Below are positions 29,462-39,077 of a stretch of 64,000 nucleotides of DNA, in pieces. Both the position numbers and the translations under genes were made by a program. The DNA is from Phycisphaerae bacterium. GTDB lineage: Bacteria > Planctomycetota > Phycisphaerae > UBA1845. Each line of letters starts with the position of its first letter. Positions within the stretch are counted from its first letter, which is position 1. Location: NCBI GenBank assembly GCA_024102815.1, contig JAGFJJ010000010.1:99423-163422 (forward strand), written 5' to 3'. The notes beneath the pieces are model-generated. The model did no database searches. It had not been told where the DNA came from and saw only the letters and a list, made by a program, of their open reading frames with translations.

Positions 29462-31120
29462 ATGTCTTCCCAAGCAAGAACAACATCAGGCATTACGGCC
29501 GCCGTCCTGGTTGGCCTGGGGCTCATTGTTGTGGGGTCTTCGGCCTTGAGCCGAAGCGTGTCCGATCCGACGCTCGAGGCGGCTGATCGATCACCCGGCG
29601 GGAAATCGCCGGCGATCCCCCAGCGCGAGAGTGCGTGGTACCGCGAAGCGCGACGCGCTGTGGAGCGGGCCAGAGACCAGGCACCGGTCACCGGCAAGGC
29701 CCGAAACGTCGTCCTTTTCGTGGGCGACGGCATGGGCATAGCCACGGTTACGGCCGCGCGGATTCTCGAAGGACAGAGGAACAACGGGTCCGGCGAGGAA
29801 AATGCGCTGAGCTTCGAGAAACTCCCGTATACCGCACTCGTCAAGACCTACAACACCGACCAGCAGGTAGCGGACTCGGCCGGAACGATGACCGCCATGG
29901 TTACCGGAGTGAAATGCCGTGCGGGGGTTTTGTCCGTGGATGAGCGGGCTCCACGAGGGGATTTTGTCGCAGCGAAGGGTCGTGAACTGCTCACCATCCT
30001 GGAATGGGCGGAGCAACGGGGACTCTCCACGGGGGTCGTAACGACCACGCGCGTCACGCACGCCACACCCGGCGCCTGCTACGCCCACACGCCCGAGCGG
30101 GACTGGGAAAGCGACGCCAACCTCCCCGACGCGGCGCGCGCGGCCGGCTTCCCGGACATCGCCCGGCAACTCATCGAGTTTCCGTACGGCGACGGCCTGG
30201 AAGTCGCCATGGGCGGCGGCCGCATGGCCTTCCTTCCCAACAACATGCCTGATCCGGAGTACCCCGACAAGCCCAAACTGAGCGGCAAACGGCTCGACGG
30301 GCGTGACCTTACGAAAGAGTGGATGCGGCGCTCGAATGCGGCCTACGTATGGAACAAGGCCCAATTCGAAGCTGCTCAACCGGCGGAGACGAGCCATCTG
30401 CTCGGTCTCTTCGAGCCCGATCACATGCAGTACGAACACGGTCGTCGGGGCGACGGCGCCGGTGAGCCCGCCCTGCACGAGATGACCGCCAAGGCCATCG
30501 ACATTCTGTCGCGGAACCCCCAAGGGTATTTCCTCATGGTTGAAGGCGGCCGGATCGACCACGCCCATCACCTGAACAACCCCTATCGGGCGCTCGACGA
30601 CACGATTGAATTCGCCCGGGCGGTGCGGGCGGCCGTGGAGAAAACGAATCGACAGGAGACCCTCATCATCGTCACGGCCGACCATAGCCACACGATGACG
30701 ATCGCTGGTTACGGGGTGCGCGGGAATCCGATTCTTGGAAAGGTCATTGTGGCCGACCCGGCAACGGGCGTGACCTCGCTGGGCAAGGATGAGCTCGGCC
30801 TGCCGTATACCGCGCTGTCGTACGCGAACGGACCGGGGTACACGGGCGCATCGAGGGGCACGGAGGAGGGAACCAAGACGATTCCGCCTGCCGACTGGGG
30901 TTTCAAGGGCATCGCCAAAGGGCGTCCCGACCTGACGCTCCTGACGACCGAACTCCCCGATTACGTCAGCGAGGCCACGGTTCCACTGGAGTCGGAAACG
31001 CACGGCGGCGAGGACGTTCCCCTGTACGCCGACGGTCCGCAGGCCCACCTCTTCCATGGGGCCATCGAGCAGAACGTCATCTTCCATGTCATGGTCGAGG
31101 CATACGGCTGGTCGCCGTAA
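29462..31120 (+). CDS. phoA: Alkaline phosphatase
   Basis: Exported phosphomonoesterase of the PhoA fold, 552 residues. An N-terminal hydrophobic helix (TAAVLVGLGLIVVGSSA) acts as signal or anchor. Metal and catalytic motifs are FVGDGMG, DSAGTMTAMVTG with nucleophile Ser139, VEGGRIDHAHH, TADHSH and ETHGGEDVP. The ATG has no Shine-Dalgarno and sits seven bases after TAGACT. It lies 32 bases after rnhA. Substrate preference cannot be told. Confidence 0.92.
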   Translation: MSSQARTTSGITAAVLVGLGLIVVGSSALSRSVSDPTLEAADRSPGGKSPAIPQRESAWYREARRAVERARDQAPVTGKARNVVLFVGDGMGIATVTAARILEGQRNNGSGEENALSFEKLPYTALVKTYNTDQQVADSAGTMTAMVTGVKCRAGVLSVDERAPRGDFVAAKGRELLTILEWAEQRGLSTGVVTTTRVTHATPGACYAHTPERDWESDANLPDAARAAGFPDIARQLIEFPYGDGLEVAMGGGRMAFLPNNMPDPEYPDKPKLSGKRLDGRDLTKEWMRRSNAAYVWNKAQFEAAQPAETSHLLGLFEPDHMQYEHGRRGDGAGEPALHEMTAKAIDILSRNPQGYFLMVEGGRIDHAHHLNNPYRALDDTIEFARAVRAAVEKTNRQETLIIVTADHSHTMTIAGYGVRGNPILGKVIVADPATGVTSLGKDELGLPYTALSYANGPGYTGASRGTEEGTKTIPPADWGFKGIAKGRPDLTLLTTELPDYVSEATVPLESETHGGEDVPLYADGPQAHLFHGAIEQNVIFHVMVEAYGWSP

Positions 31121-31356
31121 GGCGTTTTCTGCGGCTCACTCCAGCAGCTCTGAAAAGTGCTTTAAGCTTCTATTTTTCCAAACCTTACATCCATACGGGA
31201 CGTCGCTCGGCAACGTGGGGAACTCGCGACGTGCGGATTCCGTCCAAGGGTAATCCCCCAGGCCGGCGTGAACCTATCAATACTGGGATCAAGCATTTAC
31301 GCTGTGGGTTCCGATAATGTCGGCGAATGGACAATCGGAAGCGATGGAGTTCGCGC

Positions 31357-32073
31357 ATGAGTCGAGAGAACCGGCAAGAGCAGCAACGAACGGCCCGGAA
31401 TGTCCGGAAACCCCCCGGGAAGCGGCCGGACGTGCTCGTTCGATTTCGAGGCGACGGCGAGCTTGCGGTAGATGGGGAAGTGCGGCCGGGGTCACTGATC
31501 CTGGAGGCGACCAACTGCGACGGGGACACCGCGCCGTGGTTCCAGGACTACTGGTGGACGCAATTGATCGACTGCTTTGCCAATGAGCCGCTGGTCATTC
31601 ACATTGCGCCTACTCTGCGCGCCGTCATGCACGCGGACGTTCGTCATCAGGTCGAAATGGTTCGGCGCGTCGCTCCCGCGTGGCGCGTAATCGGCCACGT
31701 GCACCGAACCGATCTCCACGGGCCCGATGACCTCCGCACGCTCGCCCTCAGCGGGTTCGATGAGATCCGCGTCATTGACGCGGAGGGACGCCCATCTCCG
31801 GACGAGCGCATGCGCGAGGACCTCTCTGCAGCGCAAATCATCGCGGGCATCCGCGAGGAGCAGCAACAAGTCGGCACGACCCGCCCCATCCTCGTACGCG
31901 TTCCCGCATCGGCCGCGCTGAAGATCAGTAGCCCGGATGCTGAATCACAAAGAGCCCCTTCGGCAGGAACGTCGACGACGGAAGAATTGAAAGAGCGCGA
32001 TCCTATTGCAGAACGTTGCGCGGGTACCCAGACCGTGAGGCAGGAGGCGTCGCGAAGCTCTACCGCCCGGTGA
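31357..32073 (+). CDS. Hypothetical protein
   Basis: A 238-residue protein of unknown family. The middle (about residues 25-160) is a compact mixed alpha/beta segment (DVLVRFRGDGELAVDGEVRP, WFQDYWWTQLIDCFANEPL, FDEIRVIDAEGRPSPDERM). The last 60 residues are polar and low-complexity. No signal peptide or membrane helix is present. The ATG at 31357 has GGAG seven bases before it; an ATG at 31327 does not. The end overlaps the convergent kinase gene by 14 bases. The protein looks real by composition but I cannot assign a role. Confidence 0.55.
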   Translation: MSRENRQEQQRTARNVRKPPGKRPDVLVRFRGDGELAVDGEVRPGSLILEATNCDGDTAPWFQDYWWTQLIDCFANEPLVIHIAPTLRAVMHADVRHQVEMVRRVAPAWRVIGHVHRTDLHGPDDLRTLALSGFDEIRVIDAEGRPSPDERMREDLSAAQIIAGIREEQQQVGTTRPILVRVPASAALKISSPDAESQRAPSAGTSTTEELKERDPIAERCAGTQTVRQEASRSSTAR

Positions 32074-33304
32074 CAAACAGCAGGATATTCAGCAGAATCG
32101 ACAGCCCCAGAAAGACGCCGAGAGCGAGCACCAATTGGGGTGGCACGCCGGGGCCCTTGTGCGCATCCGCGTCCTTTTCATCCGGCTCTTCGATGCGCTT
32201 CCCGCGTGTGGCCAGCGTCTGAAGAAGTTCGTGGTCGTAGCGCTTGCGGGCCTGAAGCGGCGGCTCACCCTTGGAAATGGCCTCGAGGTCCATCAGGACC
32301 TCTTCCATCGACGGGTAACGCTCGTCCGCACTCTTGGCCATCATCACTTCGATGATCTCGCCGCAACCCGACGAAAGTGAATGATTGATGTGGTCCGGGG
32401 GAACAAGCTGTTCCTTGAGATGTTTGTGCATGACAGCCGACGGCGAACTTCCGTCGAAAGGTACCTTGCCGGCCACCATGTGATAAAAGGTCGCGCCGAG
32501 CGCGTAGATATCGGCTCGGCCGTCGATGGTGATCTCCCCGCGGATCTGCTCGGGGCTGATGTAATAGGGTGTACCGTAGGCGCGTCCCGCCTCGGCCGTG
32601 GCGGTCACGTAATCATTCACCTCGCGCGCGAGACCCATATCGGCGAGTTTGACAATGCCCTCCTTGGTCAACATGACGTTCTTGGGCTTAACGTCGCGGT
32701 GAATGAGCCCGACGCGGTGGGCATGGGCCAAGGCTTCCGCAACCTGCCGGACAATTCGCACGGCGTCCTGTTCGGCCAGCGGCCGACCATCGGTAAGCAG
32801 CTCGTGGACGGTCTGCCCGTCGATGTACTCCATCACGAAATAGTGATAGCCGCTCGATTCGCCGACGTCGTAGGCCTGCACGATGTGCGGGTGATTGAGG
32901 CGGGCGGCGGCGCGACCTTCGCGGTAGAACCGCTCAACGAATTCGGGGTTCTCGCTCAGTCGCTTGGGAAGCACCTTGATGGCCACGACGCGATCGAGGC
33001 TGAGCTGCTTGGCCTTGAAGACCACGGCCATCGCCCCCTGCCCCACTTTGCTGAGGATCTGAAATCCCGGGATCTGCTGAGCCGGGCGGTACATCGAATC
33101 CTCGTCCATCGCCATGCTCAGGCGATTGACCTGCGAATGCGTGATGTAGCCGTGGTTGAGGAGAAGTTCCTGGAGGGTGTGCCGCTTGCCCTTCTTCTCG
33201 AGCAGGTGGCGCTGTTCATTGAGCACAAACTCCACCTCGTTGGACGAGCAGAGCTTGCGTTCGACGACCAGTCGCGCCAGTTGAGTGTCGTCAAAGCTCG
33301 ACAT
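32060..33304 (-). CDS. Membrane-anchored Ser/Thr protein kinase
   Basis: A 414-residue kinase. An N-terminal helical domain of about 85 residues (LARLVVERKLCSSNEVEFVL, ELLLNHGYITHSQVNRL) precedes the kinase domain: Gly loop VGQGAMAVVFKA, VAIK, catalytic HRDVKPKN, metal motif LADMGLAREV and YGTPYYISPEQ. The metal loop reads DMG instead of DFG, a tolerated change. A C-terminal helix (LVLALGVFLGLSILLNILLF) anchors it with almost no outside part. The ATG at 33304 is chosen for the domain start, and 33367 is an alternative. Its target is unknown. Confidence 0.9.
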   Translation of the reverse strand: MSSFDDTQLARLVVERKLCSSNEVEFVLNEQRHLLEKKGKRHTLQELLLNHGYITHSQVNRLSMAMDEDSMYRPAQQIPGFQILSKVGQGAMAVVFKAKQLSLDRVVAIKVLPKRLSENPEFVERFYREGRAAARLNHPHIVQAYDVGESSGYHYFVMEYIDGQTVHELLTDGRPLAEQDAVRIVRQVAEALAHAHRVGLIHRDVKPKNVMLTKEGIVKLADMGLAREVNDYVTATAEAGRAYGTPYYISPEQIRGEITIDGRADIYALGATFYHMVAGKVPFDGSSPSAVMHKHLKEQLVPPDHINHSLSSGCGEIIEVMMAKSADERYPSMEEVLMDLEAISKGEPPLQARKRYDHELLQTLATRGKRIEEPDEKDADAHKGPGVPPQLVLALGVFLGLSILLNILLFVTGR

Positions 33305-33535
33305 GCATGTTTCCGGACCACCGGACCCTGCCGGCGGCGGCCCAATCTCGTGCCGCCCGGCGCGCACCTACCTCAACAGTAGGAGTGAAATGAGGCCGAT
33401 TCAACTGCCCGGGCGCCGAATTGCGGGCCGCTCCGGCACCTCGCGCAACACTTCGCCCCGGCAAAGGGGAGAATTATCGGCCCACGAGCGGCGTCTGTCA
33501 CGCGCCGATTTTCTTCACCCCCATCACTGGCGGGT

Positions 33536-34728
33536 TCAGGCGAGCATCCGCCGCAAGATTGCTTCGGCGTTCGCCGCGTCCGACTCCATTACTTCGAGCA
33601 CACTTCGAGCCGTCGCCGCCTGACCTGAAGTGAACAGACTTGCAGAATTCCCTTCGGCTCGCTCCACGCCGAGCAAACCGAGAAGCTCCCGGGCCAAGTC
33701 GGCCATGCCGGCGCCGTCCATCGCGGAAACGGCCACATTCTGTACATCGCAACCAACCGGCGAACCTTCTTTGACGTCGCCAGGCGCGAAACCGGGATGG
33801 TCGGACTTGTTCCATACGAGCAGCGTCGGCATCTCCCCAGAGAGGACCTGCCTTGTGATATCTTTCGCTTCGGTCGAAAAAGGCACTGAGCCATCCAGAA
33901 CAAGAAGCAGCGCTGAGCTCCGCGCGACGGCTGACACGCCGGCCTCGATCGCGGTCATTTCGAGGTCGTCCACCGAAATACGGCGTCCGGCGGTGTCGAT
34001 CAGGCGTATGGGAATTCCATGCAACTCGACGTCCGCTGAAACCCAGTCGCGCGTCGTGCCAGGCACTGGCGAGACGATCGCGGCATCCCGACCCACCAGA
34101 CGATTGAACAGCGTGGACTTTCCGCTGTTGGGCGGACCCACCAGCGCCACAACGGCGCCCTCGAGGAGCAAACGGGCGCTCGAGTAGCCATCAATGAGCC
34201 GCTCGATCCTGACGCGCGCCGCAGGAAGGTTGTTGTGGAGCAGGTCGACGATCCGATGCAATTCCGCCGGAAGGCGTGTTCGTTGCCGAAGCAGGAAACG
34301 TACTGCCCGTTCCGACTTTGCGCCAACCAATGCCATGTGGATTTCGCGGTCGATTGCACGTCCACCGGACCAGACATCGGCCGCGATGACGTCCTGCGGC
34401 GCTACGACCGCCGCACCGTGAAATTCGAACAGGCGCAGGAGGCGTTGTAACACCCTCGGACCACCGTGGGCGAAGACATCCACGGCCGGGTCGCCGGGCG
34501 TATCCGCGGCGGCGACGAGCACGTCGTCGAGCGTCTCGTCCCCATCGACAATCCGGCCGTATCGAATACGGCCATTTTCGAGGCATCGAGCCGTCAGCTC
34601 GCCGCCTTCTGTCGGGCGGAATACCTTCGAGACGAGTTCCAGTCCTCCGACACCGCGCACACGCAGAACCGCAATCGCACCGGCGCCTGAAGGCGTCAGC
34701 ACAAGGACGCGCGTGTCCAACGCGGCGG

Positions 34729-34732
<4 letters not shown>
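33536..34732 (-). CDS. MnmE-like GTPase without the C-terminal Cys motif
   Basis: A 398-residue protein of the MnmE/TrmE family, which normally acts with MnmG on tRNA wobble uridines. The N-terminal MnmE fold is recognisable (TRVLVLTPSGAGAIAVLRVRG) and the G domain is intact: GPPNSGKST, TTRDW, DTAG and NKSD. Two features are missing: the ARPGEFTKRAFLNGK-type motif is replaced by APQDVIAADVWSGG, and the C-terminal FCIGK is absent (the protein ends AEAILRRMLA). It overlaps coaX by four bases in an obg-coaX run. A paralogue with a changed role seems more likely than the housekeeping enzyme. Confidence 0.8.
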
Positions 34733-36580
<1,848 letters not shown>

Positions 36581-37006
36581 TTATCGCGGCGGATTCGATT
36601 CGTCTCGCGCGGCGTCCGATTGTGTCGATTCAGCCGATTCCATTTTGCACTTGCCGGGCATGACATCCTCCCAGCGAAACGGCGTCCCGCACTCCGGGCA
36701 CCGTGTCGAAACCGCACCGGTCAGATCATAAGCGCACTCAGGGCAGTATGGGTGGTCTCCGGGGATGGCGAGGTCGGCAACACGCTGGCCGTCAAAGAAA
36801 AGATACAGTCCGCAAACCAGCGAAATGACAGGACCGCTGAGGATGAAGAGGAATTGCATTGCCGATTCTGATGCGCCGCTCGAGCCAAATCCCCCCCAAA
36901 ACTGACATATCCAGGCTAGCTGTGTCAGTAACGATTGCGCTCCAGTCACGGTGAGAGCTACGCCCACGATTTTCAGCAGCAACCGGAACAGCGTCTTATA
37001 CTTCAT
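36581..37006 (-). CDS. Small membrane protein with C-terminal zinc ribbon
   Basis: A 141-residue protein of unknown function. Two hydrophobic segments (LLLKIVGVALTVTG and MQFLFILSGPVISLVCGLYL) are followed by CPECAYDLTGAVSTRCPECG, a four-Cys zinc ribbon. This layout is common in planctomycetes, often without known role. It is placed between rpmA and obg, ten bases before obg, so it probably belongs to the obg operon. Confidence 0.7.
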   Translation of the reverse strand: MKYKTLFRLLLKIVGVALTVTGAQSLLTQLAWICQFWGGFGSSGASESAMQFLFILSGPVISLVCGLYLFFDGQRVADLAIPGDHPYCPECAYDLTGAVSTRCPECGTPFRWEDVMPGKCKMESAESTQSDAARDESNPPR

Positions 37007-37083
37007 TCAGGTTCACCGCAGCTTTGCCTTCCAACGCTTTTGCGCCGTCAGGAGACCGAAGTTTACGCGGAGACGCTCCCAAC

Positions 37084-37108
37084 AAAAAAGGCGGCATCTC
37101 GCCGCCTT
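37084..37108 (-). terminator. Intrinsic terminator after rpmA
   Basis: On the minus strand AAGGCGGC and GCCGCCTT form a perfect 8-bp stem around GAGAT, followed by TTTTTTG. It lies about 50 bases after the rpmA stop and separates rpmA from the zinc-ribbon/obg unit. Confidence 0.88.
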
Positions 37109-37158
37109 CATGGGGAGTTCAATTGAAATGCACGTGCGCATTCCGACGCACCGCGCGC

Positions 37159-37404
37159 TCAGTTCGCTGTCGGAACCACGTCCACCATCCGGCCGCGGAA
37201 TTGGACGACGCCGTCGGACAGCGAAAACAGGGTGTAATCACGTCCCAGGCCGACGTTGTGACCCGGCTTATGATGCGTGCCGCATTGCCGAACGATGATC
37301 GTTCCCGGCTGAACCGCCTGACCGGCAAACCGCTTGATGCCCCGATACTTGGGGTTGCTGTCGCGACCGTTCCGCGACGAACCCTGTCCCTTTTTGTGAG
37401 CCAT
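37159..37404 (-). CDS. rpmA: 50S ribosomal protein L27
   Basis: An 81-residue ribosomal protein near the peptidyl transferase centre. It begins [20 protein letters not shown], the family hallmark, and contains [16 protein letters not shown] sequence ([19 protein letters not shown]). The ATG at 37404 has GGGAAGG seven bases before it; the frame reaches 37518 but that part has no L27 similarity. No rplU (L21) was found beside it, which is the usual partner. Confidence 0.97.
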   Translation of the reverse strand: MAHKKGQGSSRNGRDSNPKYRGIKRFAGQAVQPGTIIVRQCGTHHKPGHNVGLGRDYTLFSLSDGVVQFRGRMVDVVPTAN

Positions 37405-37524
37405 ACTCGCACCTTCCCAATTCCGCCGCGCAATCCGGCGGCTAGTTAGCTCTCGCAAGATCAGCTGTGAACCGACCACCCGCGCGCCGCATGGCGGCGC
37501 CGCGCTTGGCCATGCCACCCGAAT

Positions 37525-38172
37525 CTAGCGCATAACCCAATCCCGCGTTCGCCGGACCGCCCGGGTCTGCTCCCGCGTTCTCACATCACCGGGGAGATCA
37601 TACGCAAGAGCCAGGGTTCTACGCAACACGTGCGGACCCTTGTCTGCCATGTCCGATTTTGAGGCGCTGGCAACCGCCGGGGCATTCACACGGGCGATCT
37701 CGCCGGAAAGCCCTGCCACGTAAATCGTGAAGGCATTGGCCTCCGGATCGAAATCTCGAAACACAGCGGCCGAGGATCGGGCGTTTTCCGCCCCCTGGAG
37801 CAGTTTGCCAGTGATCTCGTACGGCGGGGCGAAGAACGGATATTCCTTGCGGTGTCGGGCGGCGATCATTTCGTAAACACCCGGAGGGACGTTCTCGCCC
37901 CCGTGGACCACGTCGAGCGTATCCGTCACCAGATCAAACGACGGGAAGAAATCCACATCCTGCCCGGTATTGTTGGTCACCTTGAAGAGCATGTACCAAT
38001 AGGTGACGGGCTCGTCCTGCCCCGGCAGGGTCACCGTGATCCGCTGCGGGTCGGCGAAGGTGAAATCCAATTGCCAACTCGGGCTGATGAGGTCGGCCTG
38101 AGGAGCCGCGCGGAGCCCGCCGGAAATCAGGAAGAATGACGTAATCGCGGCCGTGAGAATCCTCGTTTTCAT
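37525..38172 (-). CDS. Secreted hypothetical protein
   Basis: A 215-residue exported protein. The first 23 residues are a signal peptide (AAITSFFLISGGLRAA). The body is beta-rich (WQLDFTFADPQRITVTLPGQ, VTYWYMLFKVTNNTGQDVDF) with an immunoglobulin-like pattern, and the C-terminus is basic. I do not recognise a named family; similar planctomycete proteins are uncharacterised. It is a single gene between rpmA and the thioesterase gene. Confidence 0.65.
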   Translation of the reverse strand: MKTRILTAAITSFFLISGGLRAAPQADLISPSWQLDFTFADPQRITVTLPGQDEPVTYWYMLFKVTNNTGQDVDFFPSFDLVTDTLDVVHGGENVPPGVYEMIAARHRKEYPFFAPPYEITGKLLQGAENARSSAAVFRDFDPEANAFTIYVAGLSGEIARVNAPAVASASKSDMADKGPHVLRRTLALAYDLPGDVRTREQTRAVRRTRDWVMR

Positions 38173-38351
38173 GGTCAGAAGATCGTACGCCCGCAGATGC
38201 CGCTGTCAACGGAAGCCGATCGCCCGCAGCTACGCGTCCCTGGCAACGCACAGACCCGGCGCGCCCTCGATTTGCTGGCATGGAGCGATCGACGTAGATT
38301 CCTCCCACGGGCATTGGGCGGAGACTCGGTACGATCCATTGGAGGCAGGAG

Positions 38352-38750
38352 ATGAAGCCCGGCTTGAACCCCGGCGTGGCCCGCGAAGTACTCGTTACCG
38401 TCACGGAGGACATGTGCCCGGCCTTCGACGGCGTCATCATCCATCGCTGTTACTCCACCTGGTCGGTGGCGCATCATTTCGAGGTCGCCGCGAGGAAGGT
38501 GCTGGTGGACTTCCTGGAGGATCACGAGGAAGCCATCGGGTCCCATTTGAGCGTGGATCACGTCGCCCCCTGCCCGGTGGACCGAGCGGTTCGCCTGCGG
38601 GCGGAGCTGGAGGAGGTCATTCCCGGACACCATCCTCGCATCGTCTGTCGGATCGAGGCGTTCGACCACGACCGCCTGCTCGCCCGGGGACGGCAAGTCC
38701 AGGTCGTCATGCACAAGGAGCATTTGCGCAGGTACATCGAAAGGAGCTGA
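38352..38750 (+). CDS. Hotdog-fold thioesterase, FlK-like
   Basis: A 132-residue hotdog protein similar to the fluoroacetyl-CoA thioesterase family: VTEDMCPAFDGVIIHRCYST, VDFLEDHEEAIGSHLSVDHV and IPGHHPRIVCRIEAFDHDRL. Such enzymes hydrolyse short acyl-CoAs. The ATG at 38352 has GGAGG upstream. The next gene starts six bases after its stop, suggesting one operon. Confidence 0.72.
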   Translation: MKPGLNPGVAREVLVTVTEDMCPAFDGVIIHRCYSTWSVAHHFEVAARKVLVDFLEDHEEAIGSHLSVDHVAPCPVDRAVRLRAELEEVIPGHHPRIVCRIEAFDHDRLLARGRQVQVVMHKEHLRRYIERS

Positions 38751-38756
38751 AGCGAC

Positions 38757-39062
38757 ATGGTGAAGTTCATCGCCCTCTACAAAAAGCCCGCCGACATCGC
38801 CGCGTTCGAAAAGCACTACGAGGAAGTGCACCTGCCGTTGGTGAAAAAATGGCCGGGGCTGCGCAAGCTGGAGGTCACCCGTTTCACGGGATCGCCCGCC
38901 GGCGAGCCGCGCTATTACATGATGGCCGAGATCTACTTCGACGACAAGAGTGCCATGGTGGCGGCACTCCAGAGCCCGGAAGGCAAGGCCGCGGGCAAGG
39001 ACATCATGAGCGTCGCGGCCGACATCGTCCACATGATGTTCGGGGAGGTCAGCGAAGCGTGA
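38757..39062 (+). CDS. EthD-family protein
   Basis: A 101-residue ferredoxin-like dimeric alpha-beta barrel protein of the EthD group: KFIALYKKPADIAAFEKHYEEVHLPLVKK and YYMMAEIYFDDKSAMVAAL. EthD was found in ether breakdown; most members are of unknown function and often sit beside catabolic genes. It follows the thioesterase gene closely. Confidence 0.75.
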   Translation: MVKFIALYKKPADIAAFEKHYEEVHLPLVKKWPGLRKLEVTRFTGSPAGEPRYYMMAEIYFDDKSAMVAALQSPEGKAAGKDIMSVAADIVHMMFGEVSEA

Positions 39063-39077
39063 CACGAATCCGGGTGG

